Of a stretch of DNA of 64,000 nt, positions 9,021 through 17,963 are shown piece after piece. Origin of the DNA: Pontibacter sp. G13 (GTDB taxonomy: Bacteria; Bacteroidota; Bacteroidia; J057); contig NZ_CP134696.1 in the NCBI RefSeq assembly GCF_031851795.1, positions 2,803,501-2,867,500 of the forward strand, in the 5' to 3' direction. The first letter of the stretch is position 1, and every line of letters starts with the position of its first letter. The notes under the pieces were generated by a model. It saw only the letters and a program-made list of their open reading frames with translations, had not been told where the DNA came from and made no database searches. A program made the translations under genes and the position numbers.

Positions 9021-9837
9021 GAAACTGGTTATGGCTCATCTCTTTGGCTGCAAACGCCCATCTTCAGAACCTCAATTGGCCATTTTTTCGGACATAGCCC
9101 CACTATGACCTGCAAAAATGGCGGCTTGAGAACCTGAAGCTGGACGCTTTCGCTTCAAAGATCCGAGCCATAACCAGTTTCCTAGAATATCAATTACCCA
9201 CCTCTTTGGCTGCAAACGCCCATTTGCAGAATCCCTCAATTGGCCATTTTTTCGGACATAGCCCCACTATGACCTGCAAAAATGGCGGCTTGAGAACCTG
9301 AAGCTGGACCCTTTCGCTTCAAAGATCCGAGCCATAACCAGTTTCCTAGATTATCAATTACCCACCTCTTTGGCTGCAAACGCCCATTTGCAGAATCCCT
9401 CAATTGGCCATTTTTTCGGACATAGCCCCACTATGACCTGCAAAAATGGCGGCTTGAGAACCTGAAGCTGGACCCTTTCGCTTCAAAGATCCGAGCCATA
9501 ACCAGTTTCCTAGATTATCAATTACCCACCTCTTTGGCTGCAAACGCCCATTTGCAGAATCCCTCAATGGGCCATTTTTTCGGGCATAGCCCCACTAGGA
9601 CTTGCAAAAATGGCGGCTTGAGAACCTGAAGCTGGACGCTTTCGCTTCAAAGATCCCAGCCATTACCAGTTTCCTAGAATATCAATTACCCACCTCTTTG
9701 GCGGCAAACGCCCATTTGCAGAATCCCTCAATGGGCCATTTTTTCGGACATAGCCCCATTATGACTTGCAAAAATGGCGGCTTGAGAACCTGAAGCTGGA
9801 CGCTTTCGCTTCAAAGATCCCAGCCATAACCAGTTTC
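9021..9837. repeat. Tandem array of five 164-bp repeats with 16-bp terminal inverted repeats
   Basis: The landmark TCTTTGGCTGCAAACGCCCAT starts at 9041, 9203, 9367 and 9531, with a one-base variant at 9695; the period is 162-164 bp. Each unit can fold a hairpin from GGCCATTTTTT through CATAGCCCCACTATG to AAAAATGGC. Every unit ends in AGCCATAACCAGTTTC or a close variant. The inverse of that 16-mer, GAAACTGGTTATGGCT, stands alone at 9021-9036, so the array is bounded by perfect 16-bp inverted repeats (9021-9036 and 9822-9837). There are no unique spacers, so it is not a CRISPR array. No protein is recognised in it. Confidence 0.9.
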
Positions 9838-9884
9838 CAAGAATATCCAGCGTGCGCTTGTTGGGCTAATACCTACAGAGCGTT

Positions 9885-10112
9885 AATGTGCGGCAGGTTG
9901 TGCGGCGTAAGGGATGGGAATGGTGCTGCCCAAGCAGCAGTCCGAGGGAGGAGGATGATCGGAGGAGTAGGCTGTCCAGCGCTCAATATCTATTTTTTGA
10001 GCCTCTCACCCGAGGACGGAGCATCGCGAACCCATGGATCAGCCCGGCCCCGCGACGCAAATCCCGAGCGAGAAACGGAGGTTCCATTCGCGGGGATACG
10101 CCCTCCCACTCT
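9885..10112 (-). repeat. Dispersed structured intergenic element, copy G
   Basis: Minus-strand copy with its 5' end near 10112 (GGAGGGCGTATCCCCGCGAA). The first stem is CCCCGCGA paired with TCGCGGGG. The middle carries GCCGGGCTGATCC and GCTCCGTCCTC, a variant shared with copies H and I and looser in E (subtype II). The tail reads CATCCCTTACGCCGCACAACCTGCCGCAC. The tail points at the 164-bp tandem array. It lies upstream of, and divergent from, the alpha/beta hydrolase gene, so it is one of the two copies not behind a co-directional gene. Confidence 0.78.
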
Positions 10113-10222
10113 AGCTTTCTATCCTAAGCTACTCCATGATTGATTGGAAATCATTTGTGTGAAAACCCTTGGCTTGATTGGAAAATCTTCCGTAAGATGG
10201 TCCAAACAAACTTTTCACAAGC

Positions 10223-11122
10223 ATGAAATCACTTCGTTGGCTCAAGGCCCTGTCTCTGGTTGCCATCCTTTCAGTCGCTGTTTGCTGGTACGTCCTACCC
10301 AGAACGATTATCACTCCTCGACGAATCCATGCTGCACATGTTTCCCCAGATGCTCAGACGCCCATCCAGCACCTGGAAATCGAAGGCGTAGGCGGTATCC
10401 TCCTCTCCGGCATCTTGGTCGAACCCGCAGGTGAAGCGCAGGCCAATATCATCTTGCTTCATGGAATCTCGGGCTCCAAGGAAAAGCAGCTTGGGTTTGG
10501 CCTGAGGCTTGCCCAAAGGGGTATTCGAGCGTTGGTGGTGGATCACCGCGCCCACGGGACAAGTGAAGGTACCTATTGCACCTATGGATTCTATGAAAAA
10601 CAGGATGTAAGTCTTTGGGTGGAGAAAATGGAGGCGCTGTATCCGGATGAATCGATTGGGGTTTGGGGGCATTCCTTGGGTGGGGCTATTGCTACCCAAA
10701 CACTCGCCATCGATCAACGGCTTGATTTTGGCATCATCGAAAGTGCATTTGCGGATCTTCCGACCATCGTGAATGACTATCAAGCAAGAATCTTTGGGTT
10801 TCCTCTGCCCTTCATTGCAGCATGGAGTCTGGATCGAGCAGGGGAAGTTGCGGCCTTTGATCCCCAATTAGTTTCTCCAGCGACAGATGCCAAGGAAATC
10901 ATCCAACCGGTCCTGGTGGTTCATGGAGATGCCGACCTCCATATTTCTGCGGAATATGGCAAGCGTATCTACGAGGCCATTCCCCATTCGCGGAAAGCAT
11001 GGATTCCCATCGAGGGAGCTTCACATTATGACGTTCAAAAAGTTGGAGGCCAGCCATATTTTGATAGATTGGTGGCATTCATATTGAGTCATAGAGCTAC
11101 TCAAGTCTATTCGGCTCCCTGA
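10223..11122 (+). CDS. Alpha/beta hydrolase, membrane-anchored or exported
   Basis: 299-residue serine hydrolase of the alpha/beta fold, in the dipeptidyl-peptidase/lysophospholipase-like group. Residues 1-26 form a hydrophobic signal anchor (LKALSLVAILSVAVCWYVL). The oxyanion segment LLHGISGSK is near 78-86, the nucleophile elbow is GHSLGG with Ser151, and the acid (HGDAD, about Asp236) and base (GASHYD, His268) follow in order. Substrate is unknown. It is followed 16 bp later by mqnB, so the pair may be co-transcribed; no shared pathway is implied. Confidence 0.85.
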   Translation: MKSLRWLKALSLVAILSVAVCWYVLPRTIITPRRIHAAHVSPDAQTPIQHLEIEGVGGILLSGILVEPAGEAQANIILLHGISGSKEKQLGFGLRLAQRGIRALVVDHRAHGTSEGTYCTYGFYEKQDVSLWVEKMEALYPDESIGVWGHSLGGAIATQTLAIDQRLDFGIIESAFADLPTIVNDYQARIFGFPLPFIAAWSLDRAGEVAAFDPQLVSPATDAKEIIQPVLVVHGDADLHISAEYGKRIYEAIPHSRKAWIPIEGASHYDVQKVGGQPYFDRLVAFILSHRATQVYSAP

Positions 11123-11138
11123 TATATCCAACGACTAC

Positions 11139-11816
11139 ATGAGTATATTGATCGTGGCGGCCACGCTGGCAGAGACGGCAGGCATTCGCAAAGAGCTCGC
11201 ACTTTATCCCCAAAGCAAGCGCCTTTTCACTGGAACCATTGGAGAGCAGGCGATTCATTTTCTGCATACAGGCGTCGGCATCGTCAACACCTCCTACCAA
11301 CTCGGCCGCTATCTCGCTTTTCATAGACCGGCTTTTGCATTAAATCTGGGCATTGCTGGTTCTTTCCAAGGTTCTCTCCCGATTGGAGCTACCGTTCAAA
11401 TTGGCACATCGGTATTTCCGGAAATGGGCGCGGAATCGCTTGAGGGATTTTTGGACATGGAGGCTTTGGGATTTCCGGTCATTGACACCCCAAGTGGTCC
11501 TATTTTCAACACATTGGAAAACCCTGCACCTATGAATTCAGAATTGCCCTTGGTGAAAGACCTCACGGTCAATACGGTTCATGGTCGTATTGAAAGCATT
11601 GAACAAACCCAGCATCGCTGGCACCCAGATATTGAGAGCATGGAGACAGGCGCATTTTTCCATGCTATGCTGGAAATCGGGATTCCATTTGCCGCTGTGC
11701 GGGCGATTTCCAATCGTGTAGAACCTCGCAATCGGGACGCCTGGAATATCCCGCTAGCGCTCAAAAGTCTTCATGCGTGGTTCTTGGAATCTTATTTGCA
11801 GAATGTGAATGCGTAG
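11139..11816 (+). CDS. mqnB: Futalosine hydrolase
   Basis: 225-residue nucleoside phosphorylase-fold enzyme that splits futalosine to dehypoxanthine futalosine and hypoxanthine in the alternative menaquinone pathway. The first strand MSILIVAATLAE, the phosphate/ribose loop LNLGIAGSF, the MET-containing segment DIESMETGAFFHA and the C-terminal signature RAISNRVEPRNRDAWNIPLAL are diagnostic of MqnB rather than MTA/SAH nucleosidase. Length is normal. It implies that the organism makes menaquinone by the futalosine route. Other mqn genes are not in the window. Confidence 0.93.
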   Translation: MSILIVAATLAETAGIRKELALYPQSKRLFTGTIGEQAIHFLHTGVGIVNTSYQLGRYLAFHRPAFALNLGIAGSFQGSLPIGATVQIGTSVFPEMGAESLEGFLDMEALGFPVIDTPSGPIFNTLENPAPMNSELPLVKDLTVNTVHGRIESIEQTQHRWHPDIESMETGAFFHAMLEIGIPFAAVRAISNRVEPRNRDAWNIPLALKSLHAWFLESYLQNVNA

Positions 11817-11885
11817 CGGTGTTTTGCATTTTTCCGATAAATGGGAAGGGACTTGAAAAGGTTGGCAAATTGGGGCAAACCTTCC

Positions 11886-11893
11886 TACCTTCG
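11886..11893 (+). promoter_or_regulatory. Possible -7 promoter element for the coiled-coil gene
   Basis: TACCTTCG differs by one base from the TAnnTTTG consensus and has a TTG 21 bp upstream (11862-11864). It would give a 5' leader of about 130 bases before the ATG at 12030. Weak evidence. Confidence 0.3.
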
Positions 11894-12029
11894 AAAAAAG
11901 GCATGGATTCGAATTGGGAGCAAACGGATTTCCGTACCTCCCATTTTCCTTGAACCGAAATCTTCCACACTTAGAGACATCTGGGGGGTTCCCGCCCTCA
12001 ACTTGTTATACACACAAACTAATCTGCAT

Positions 12030-12980
12030 ATGGCAGCAAGCAGCGATCAATCCCCGAATACCAGCAGAGCGATATTGCTCATTGTAGGTGTATTGGTGTT
12101 GTCCGCGCTGGGTTATTTTGGCTACAGCTACTTCACCGTGAGAGCCGAGAACTCGGAAGGGCAAACCATGATCAACAAATTGCAAACAGAGATCGAGGAA
12201 CTGGAAGAGGAAGTCCTCAATCTCACCACTGAGTTCCAGGATACCGTTAAGACTTTAGAGGACAAATCGGCGCGTCTTGTCGAAACCTCTGGCGAACTGG
12301 AATCTCTTCAAAAGAAACTCGCTATCTCCAAGCGCGACAATCGCAACTCGCTTGCCCGAATCAAGAAATTGGAGAGCAAGATGTCCGAGATGCAGAATTT
12401 GATCGAGCAATACGAAAAAGAATTGGAGTTTTTGCGATCGCAAAATTCTCTTCTCACCACGCAGGTTGACAGCTTACAATCGCTGGGTCAGATTCTGCTG
12501 GAGGAAAATACACGCTTGGAGACCAGCAATCAGGAGACCATGACCGAACTTGAGCGCACACGCAAAGTCGGTGGAATCCTTCGAACCACGAGCTACCAAT
12601 ATTTTGCCGTGAACAAAAAGGGCAAGGAGAAGGAAGGCGAAACGATGAAGCGAAGTGGGTTGAATGGCAACAAAGTCTGTTTCCGCATCTTGGAAAACTT
12701 GGTAACAGATCCTGGCGAGAAGGAAGTCTTCATGGTGATTGAGACTCCGGGCGGATCCATTTTGACGAACCAAGCTGGCGGCTATGGCGGTATCTTCACC
12801 TACAATGGCGCAGAAAAAACCTACAGTGCGAGTACTACCTTCAAGTATGCCAATCGCGAGCAGGACCTCTGCGTGATGTTCCGTGCTGAGGAAGCATACA
12901 AATATGAAAAAGGCATCTACTATGTGACTTTCTACTGCGACGGCGCAAGAGTAGGCCAAGGGAATTTCGAGGTGAAATAA
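12030..12980 (+). CDS. Membrane-anchored coiled-coil protein of unknown function
   Basis: 316 residues. A short polar N terminus is followed by one membrane segment (about residues 15-37, AILLIVGVLVLSALGYFGYSYF), then a coiled coil from about 50 to 185 with heptads of Leu, Ile and Glu, then a compact beta-rich domain of about 120 residues ending NFEVK. The topology suggests a bitopic inner-membrane protein with a periplasmic coil and head. I do not recognise a named family. An in-frame start at 11841 is rejected because its first 63 residues lack composition like the rest and ATG 12030 directly precedes the anchor. It has its own terminator. Confidence 0.75.
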   Translation: MAASSDQSPNTSRAILLIVGVLVLSALGYFGYSYFTVRAENSEGQTMINKLQTEIEELEEEVLNLTTEFQDTVKTLEDKSARLVETSGELESLQKKLAISKRDNRNSLARIKKLESKMSEMQNLIEQYEKELEFLRSQNSLLTTQVDSLQSLGQILLEENTRLETSNQETMTELERTRKVGGILRTTSYQYFAVNKKGKEKEGETMKRSGLNGNKVCFRILENLVTDPGEKEVFMVIETPGGSILTNQAGGYGGIFTYNGAEKTYSASTTFKYANREQDLCVMFRAEEAYKYEKGIYYVTFYCDGARVGQGNFEVK

Positions 12981-13051
12981 GGAATTTGTAGAGCTCCATG
13001 TGGGTCTCTTCTGAATTTCCATTCCTCCCATTTTAGGCCTAGTACCTAACA

Positions 13052-13086
13052 GAAAAAAGCCATTCCGAGACGGAATGGCTTTTTTC
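13052..13086. terminator. Bidirectional terminator between the coiled-coil gene and rng
   Basis: Ten-pair stem AGCCATTCCG/CGGAATGGCT with a three-base loop, flanked by A6 and T6, so it works for the plus-strand gene ending at 12980 and the minus-strand rng ending at 13116. Confidence 0.9.
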
Positions 13087-13115
13087 ATTCATTGCTGGTT
13101 GCTCAACCTAGCTTC

Positions 13116-14669
13116 TTAAAACTTGATTTCTTCTCCCTCGCTGTTGTAGTATTTCACTTCGGTAAACGGGAGAGAGGTATCATCCTTGATTTTGACCCAC
13201 ACCCAATAATTGTGGAACCAAGTGAATTGAAAACTTTTGAGGAAACCACGGCGCAAGTAGGCCGAAACATAGGGGTTTGCCACGATGGTCAGTTTGCGTT
13301 CCTTGTTTTGTCTGATGAGGTAATCCAAGTTGTTGGAGATCTCGTCAGCGATCAAAATGGAAGCCTGAATTTTGCCGGTGCCGTTGCAACTCGGGCAAAC
13401 CTCTGAAGTTTGAATGTCAATCTGCGGCCGTACCCGTTGGCGGGTGATCTGTACCAAGCCAAATTTGCTCATTGGCAGGATCGAATGTTTGGCTCGGTCT
13501 TGTTTCATGACCTTCCGGAAATGATCGTTTAGGATCTTTCTATTTTCCGGTTTTTTGAGGTCGATGAAATCCACCACAATGATTCCGCCCATATCTCTCA
13601 GTCTAAGCTGGCGGGCGATTTCGGTAGCGGCTTCGAGATTGACCTTGAGGGCAGTTTCCTCGAGGGTGTTGTTGTTGAGATTCTTGCTACCACTGTTGAC
13701 GTCGATGACGTGCATGGCTTCGGTGTGCTCAATCACGAGGTACGCACCATTGGCCATGGAAGCAATTTTCCCAAAAGAAGCTTTTATCTGTTTTTCCAGA
13801 CCCATAGCCTGGAAAAGGGAGACCTTACCTTTGTAAAGTTTGAGGGCTTTGAGATACTCAGGCTGGTTGTTTTTCAGGTAGGTCTCAATATCCTGAAAAG
13901 CCTGTTTGTCATCCGTATGGATGGTATCAAAGCCTTGGCTCAACATATCCCGGAGGATACTGGTAGCCCGGTTGGATTCACTGAGGACTTTGGTAGGCGA
14001 CTTGGCTTTACCGAGCGCAAGGCTCATATCTTTCCATTTGTCGAGGATACCAAAGATGTCCTTGCCGAGGGTAGCGGCATCTTTGCCGGTAGCGGCAGTA
14101 CGTACGATGAGCCCAAAGTTCTTTGGGCACAGGCTCTCAGCCAACACACGAAGGCGTCGGCGCTCATCGGAAGACCGAATCTTTTTAGATACGGAGACGG
14201 ACTTGGCAAACGGGACAAGTACAACGTATTGTCCTGGCAGGGAAATTTCGCTGGAGAGTCGTGGGCCTTTGGTCGAGATAGGTTCCTTGACCACCTGAAC
14301 CAAGACATCTTGGTTGGGCTTCAGCACCTCCTCCATCTTGCCATGCTTGTTGATGTCGGGGAGGGGGCGGATCTTGTCGAGCTCTACGACCTGACCATTT
14401 CGGAAGCCCTTGGCGGCTTTCAAGTATTTCAACAGGGATCTCACTTGTGGACCCAGATCGAAATAGTGAAGGAAAGCATCTCGTGGATGCCCAACGTCCA
14501 CGAAGGCTGCATTGAGCCCTGGGACGATTTTTTTGACTTTTCCCAGAACGAGATCACCGACAGAGAATTCTTCCGAAAGTTTCTCGTGGTGAAGTTCAAC
14601 GATCTTTTTCTCCTGCAGAATTGCGATTCTGAGGCCGTCTTCACTTTTGCTTACAACTAACTCATTCAC
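13116..14669 (-). CDS. rng: Ribonuclease G/E family endoribonuclease
   Basis: 517-residue RNase G-type enzyme for rRNA maturation and mRNA decay. It has an N-terminal S1 domain (residues about 35-125, VGDLVLGKVKKIVPGLNAAFVDVG), an RNase H-like and 5'-sensor region, the catalytic DNase I-like part with Asp in HVIDVNSGS and in IIVVDFIDL, and the zinc-link CPSCNGTG. It lacks the long C-terminal scaffold of E. coli RNase E, so it is RNase G sized. It is the last gene of a minus-strand run hup-TPR-bS22-like-rng; a 190-bp gap separates it from the small protein. Confidence 0.95.
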   Translation of the reverse strand: MNELVVSKSEDGLRIAILQEKKIVELHHEKLSEEFSVGDLVLGKVKKIVPGLNAAFVDVGHPRDAFLHYFDLGPQVRSLLKYLKAAKGFRNGQVVELDKIRPLPDINKHGKMEEVLKPNQDVLVQVVKEPISTKGPRLSSEISLPGQYVVLVPFAKSVSVSKKIRSSDERRRLRVLAESLCPKNFGLIVRTAATGKDAATLGKDIFGILDKWKDMSLALGKAKSPTKVLSESNRATSILRDMLSQGFDTIHTDDKQAFQDIETYLKNNQPEYLKALKLYKGKVSLFQAMGLEKQIKASFGKIASMANGAYLVIEHTEAMHVIDVNSGSKNLNNNTLEETALKVNLEAATEIARQLRLRDMGGIIVVDFIDLKKPENRKILNDHFRKVMKQDRAKHSILPMSKFGLVQITRQRVRPQIDIQTSEVCPSCNGTGKIQASILIADEISNNLDYLIRQNKERKLTIVANPYVSAYLRRGFLKSFQFTWFHNYWVWVKIKDDTSLPFTEVKYYNSEGEEIKF

Positions 14670-14858
14670 TCGCGGCAGAATTAAAAGCTGACTCCTTAAG
14701 TCAAACTATAAGCGATGTTGATGCTGAGGAGGAGCTTGAGCAATGATTTGGCACCAGCTGAGTGGGTAAGCAGGCATAAATGGAAAGACAGGACTGAGAC
14801 ATTTCCCAGTCCTGACTTTGACAATTCGTGTCGCTACTTTAGCCAAAAGAATGGGAAA

Positions 14859-14951
14859 TTACTTCTTCTTCTTGTGGCGATTCTTTCTCAGGCGCTTCTT
14901 ACGCTTGTGCGTAGCGATCTTATGTCTTTTGCGTTTTTTTCCACAGGGCAT
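14859..14951 (-). CDS. 30-residue basic protein, AURKAIP1/COX24 (mS38/bS22-like) family
   Basis: A 30-residue ORF reads MPCGKKRKRHKIATHKRKKR and continues LRKNRHKKKK to TAA. More than half the residues are Lys, Arg or His. The KKRKRHKxxTHKRKKRLRKNRHK pattern is that of the Bacteroidota proteins annotated with an AURKAIP1/COX24 domain, related to mitochondrial mS38 and actinobacterial bS22, which bind rRNA in the small ribosomal subunit. It starts 22 bp after the TPR gene stop. Such genes are easily missed because of their size. The ribosomal role here is inferred from the family. Confidence 0.88.
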   Translation of the reverse strand: MPCGKKRKRHKIATHKRKKRLRKNRHKKKK

Positions 14952-14973
14952 AGTGTCCTAGGTTTTTATGGTA

Positions 14974-15828
14974 CTATTGAATGGAATTGATCATCTCTCG
15001 AGCAGAGAGCGTGAGCTCGCTATCCTTAGATCCGGCAACCACCTGTTCCAACAATTGAAGGGATCCAGGTACATCTCCTTGCCGTGATTTGACGACAGCC
15101 AACTGATACATGGCGGGATAGTGATCAGGTGCCACTTCCAACACATGCAAAAATCTTTGAGCAGCTTTGTCGTATTGGCCCGTCTGGATAGAAAAAGTAC
15201 CCAGTCGGTAACCTGCTTCCACGTTGTCTGGATTCAACTCCAGAACTTTCCGAATCGTCAAGATGCCGTTCATTGGTTGCTTGCCGGTTACTACCAAGGC
15301 AAGACCATAGTGCAGCAATGCTTCTTCGTTGTTGGGATCAGATTCAACCAAAGGACCGAGCAACTCTACCGCACGACTTCCATACTTGGAAGCCATAGCC
15401 GTGTCGCTTGCCACATAGGACAACTCAGTCGCTTGCTGGCTCAATACACCCGCTCTCAGTCGTTTTTCAAAAGAACGATCCAGTTCAGCTGCCTCAAATG
15501 CATAATCTGCGGCATACGCAAACCGGTTTCTAGCCTGCAAAGCTACGACAATAGAGTCTAATAACCTTGACTTTTCCTCATCTTTTGCATCTGATAGTTG
15601 AGAAATCCAACCATCTAGCTGTGGATCAGGAGCCAATGCAGGCAATCCAGTGGTCTGTGAAGGGCCTGAAACCACCTCCCCAGCATTAAGCTGGGTAGGT
15701 TTTGTGGGTTCCAAATTGGTCTTGTCGGCAAAAAACAACAAGGTCAGGACCAATACTCCAGCGCCTACGATGCCCCAACGGAGTGGTGCTCCGGAGCGCT
15801 GTGAGGATGTATCGGGTCGGGTTGCCAT
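14974..15828 (-). CDS. Membrane-anchored tetratricopeptide repeat protein
   Basis: 284 residues with a single membrane segment near residues 18-34 (WGIVGAGVLVLTLLFF) and a disordered linker to about 65. The rest is helical, with recognisable TPR units at about 155-265 (EEALLHYGLALVVTGK; NVEAGYRLGTFSIQTGQYDKAAQ; YPAMYQLAVVKSRQGD). Probably a periplasm-facing scaffold; partner unknown. It starts 16 bp after the HU gene and precedes the bS22-like gene, a context that recurs around rng in Bacteroidota to my knowledge. Confidence 0.8.
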   Translation of the reverse strand: MATRPDTSSQRSGAPLRWGIVGAGVLVLTLLFFADKTNLEPTKPTQLNAGEVVSGPSQTTGLPALAPDPQLDGWISQLSDAKDEEKSRLLDSIVVALQARNRFAYAADYAFEAAELDRSFEKRLRAGVLSQQATELSYVASDTAMASKYGSRAVELLGPLVESDPNNEEALLHYGLALVVTGKQPMNGILTIRKVLELNPDNVEAGYRLGTFSIQTGQYDKAAQRFLHVLEVAPDHYPAMYQLAVVKSRQGDVPGSLQLLEQVVAGSKDSELTLSAREMINSIQ

Positions 15829-15844
15829 GTAATTTTCAGGTCGA

Positions 15845-16138
15845 TTAGGATACCTTGATGTCTGCGGTCTTCACCTTTTCAACGAACACCTTGGCAGGCT
15901 TGAAAGAAGGCACGTAGTGCTCAGGAATTACGATAGGTTGGTTGCGAGAAATGATTCGCCCTACCTTCTCCTTCCGATGTTTTACGACAAAACTACCGAA
16001 ACCTCTGATGTATACATTTTCTCCCGTAGCCAAAGAATTCTTCACAACGGCAAAAAATCCCTCAAGAGATGCGGAAACGTCTGCCTTGTCAATGCCCGTC
16101 TTCTGGGAGATCTCTACGATTACTTCTGCCTTAGTCAC
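15845..16138 (-). CDS. HU/IHF-family DNA-binding protein
   Basis: 97-residue nucleoid protein. N-terminal helices (MTKAEVIVEISQKTGIDKAD) dimerise, and the beta arm GFGSFVVKHRKEKVGRIISRNQP with an IVIPEHYVPSFKPAK segment inserts in the minor groove. The arm Pro is kept. It heads the minus-strand operon towards rng and is divergent from mutY (222 bp between starts). HU next to mutY-ssb-gldE-gldD is a familiar Bacteroidota arrangement. Confidence 0.94.
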   Translation of the reverse strand: MTKAEVIVEISQKTGIDKADVSASLEGFFAVVKNSLATGENVYIRGFGSFVVKHRKEKVGRIISRNQPIVIPEHYVPSFKPAKVFVEKVKTADIKVS

Positions 16139-16360
16139 GTTGTATCTAATTTACTAGTTAACAAACATTTACCCCGACTCTTAGGGGCTAGAATTGCCAC
16201 GCAAATTTAGCAGAAAGGAAACAATCACAAAACTTTTTAAGATAAAAAGCTCAGACTTATGGATTTGGAGGCCCTTCCAGAATAATTATTCCAAGCCATT
16301 TGGCCCCCTTTTAATACACGTGTTACTTTTGAGGAATATAATATCCCATTTCAAGTCAAA

Positions 16361-17392
16361 ATGCCCCAAATTGGTCCCCTCGTCGTCCAATGGTTTGCCC
16401 AAGCTGGTCGACACCTCGATTGGCGCGAAACCCGTGATCCTTACCGGATATGGGTGTCAGAAATCATTTTTCAGCAAACCCGAATCCAGCAAGGTCAAGG
16501 CTATTTCCATCGTTTCATGGAGCGCTTCCCTTCTCTGGAAATCCTCGCCGATGCAGACCTAGATGAGGTCCTCAAATACTGGGAAGGATTGGGCTATTAC
16601 AGCCGCGCAAGAAATATTCATGCTGCCGCCCATCAACTCATGGGAACCTTCGAAGGAGCATTCCCACAAACGGTCAAGGAACTTTTGGCCCTCAAAGGGG
16701 TCGGACCTTACACGGCAAGGGCCATTGGGTCATTTGCTTTTGACCTACCTGTCGGGGTTCTGGATGGAAATGTGATCAGAGTCGTAAGCCGGATGATGGC
16801 ACTGGATCTTCCAGTGGACAAACCGAAAGTAAGGGCGCTACTCCAAGAGCGAGTAGACGAATGGGCTAGTCAGGTAGACAGTCGTTCCTTCAACAACGGA
16901 ATGATGGACATTGGCTCGACCATCTGCACCCCGACCCAACCCAAATGTCCGGATTGCCCATTACTGGACCACTGCCAAGCAGCTTCTTTGGGTACCCAAA
17001 CCGAATTCCCCAAGAAGACCCCAAAGGCCAAACGGAAGGTGAAGTACTTCCACTTCTTTTTTGCCCCGAATCAGGAAGGGGAATTCCCGATCCGAAAACG
17101 ACCCGAGAAGGGATTATGGGGCGGACTGTGGGAAATTCCCAATGAAGAAGTGTCCAAAAAAGCATGGGAAAATCAGCAGACATCCATTCCTGCCGCGTAT
17201 CTCGGGCAACTCAAACACGCATTCACCCATTTTGACATGATGATCAACGTTTTCCACGTGACCCATCCAGATCATCAATGGGAGGCAGATACATTCATTC
17301 CTACCCAGAAAATTCCTATATTTGCTTTCTCCAAAGCGGTGTTGAACATCTTTGAGTTGGTAGAAAATCATGGCGAAATACGGCCTCAATAA
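16361..17392 (+). CDS. mutY: A/G-specific adenine DNA glycosylase
   Basis: 343-residue base-excision repair enzyme that removes adenine opposite 8-oxoguanine. Visible are the catalytic Glu34 (WVSEIIFQQT), the helix-hairpin-helix LKGVGPYTARAIGSFAF (111-127), the catalytic Asp135 (GVLDGNVIRV), the 4Fe-4S ligands C189-x6-C196-x2-C199-x5-C205, and a C-terminal NUDIX-like domain that reads 8-oxoG. Length is normal. Its last 23 bp overlap the start of ssb, so the two are coupled. Confidence 0.97.
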   Translation: MPQIGPLVVQWFAQAGRHLDWRETRDPYRIWVSEIIFQQTRIQQGQGYFHRFMERFPSLEILADADLDEVLKYWEGLGYYSRARNIHAAAHQLMGTFEGAFPQTVKELLALKGVGPYTARAIGSFAFDLPVGVLDGNVIRVVSRMMALDLPVDKPKVRALLQERVDEWASQVDSRSFNNGMMDIGSTICTPTQPKCPDCPLLDHCQAASLGTQTEFPKKTPKAKRKVKYFHFFFAPNQEGEFPIRKRPEKGLWGGLWEIPNEEVSKKAWENQQTSIPAAYLGQLKHAFTHFDMMINVFHVTHPDHQWEADTFIPTQKIPIFAFSKAVLNIFELVENHGEIRPQ

Positions 17393-17921
17393 GGTTACCC
17401 TCATCGGTAATCTGGGCGCAGACCCCGAAATCAAATATCTCGATCAAGGCATTCCATTTGCCAATATCCGGATTGCTTGTACGGAATCCTTCCGCGATCG
17501 AAATGGCGGAAATCGTGATCACACAGAATGGGTCAACGTAACCGTATGGCGTGGACAAGCTGAAGTAGTGGGCAAATTTTGTCGCAAGGGTTCCACCGTT
17601 TGCGTAGAAGGGCGTCTTCGTACCAGAAGTTGGCAAACACCAGAAGGTGAAACTCGCTACCGTACAGAAGTGGAAGCTACGCGGGTGATCCTGCTCGACG
17701 GAAGACCACAACAACAGCCCTTCAATCAGCCAGTTGCCCAGTCCCAACCCACTCAACAGATGGGCTACCCACAACAGCAACCCAATACCCAGGTTCCTCC
17801 CACACAGCCACCTGCACACACGGGATACCAACAGCAACCTCCTGCGACGAATCATCCGTCCCAACCAAACACCCAAATACCCAATCAACATCTGGCCAAA
17901 GAAGAAGACCTCCCTTTCTAG
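17370..17921 (+). CDS. ssb: Single-stranded DNA-binding protein
   Basis: 183-residue SSB. An OB fold covers residues 1-110 (MAKYGLNKVTLIGNLGADPE; TEWVNVTVWRGQAEVVGKF), followed by a Gln/Pro-rich disordered linker of about 65 residues and the acidic tip EEDLPF that recruits repair and replication partners. It overlaps mutY and is followed 42 bp later by gldE. Confidence 0.96.
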   Translation: MAKYGLNKVTLIGNLGADPEIKYLDQGIPFANIRIACTESFRDRNGGNRDHTEWVNVTVWRGQAEVVGKFCRKGSTVCVEGRLRTRSWQTPEGETRYRTEVEATRVILLDGRPQQQPFNQPVAQSQPTQQMGYPQQQPNTQVPPTQPPAHTGYQQQPPATNHPSQPNTQIPNQHLAKEEDLPF

Positions 17922-17963
17922 GAAGGCGCCAGAATTGGTAAGTTTCATTTAACCCAATCATCC

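Noticed and set aside
9021..9837. CRISPR array
   Set aside because: Unit and period are 164 bp with no unique spacers and no cas genes.
9885..10112. Group II intron reading of the dispersed elements (reverse strand starts GTGCGGC)
   Set aside because: The start only loosely recalls GUGYG, no domain V was found, no reverse transcriptase is present, and conserved pairing fits the opposite strand better.
13710..14660. 316-codon frame antisense to rng
   Set aside because: Overlaps clear RNase G coding sequence; no family match.
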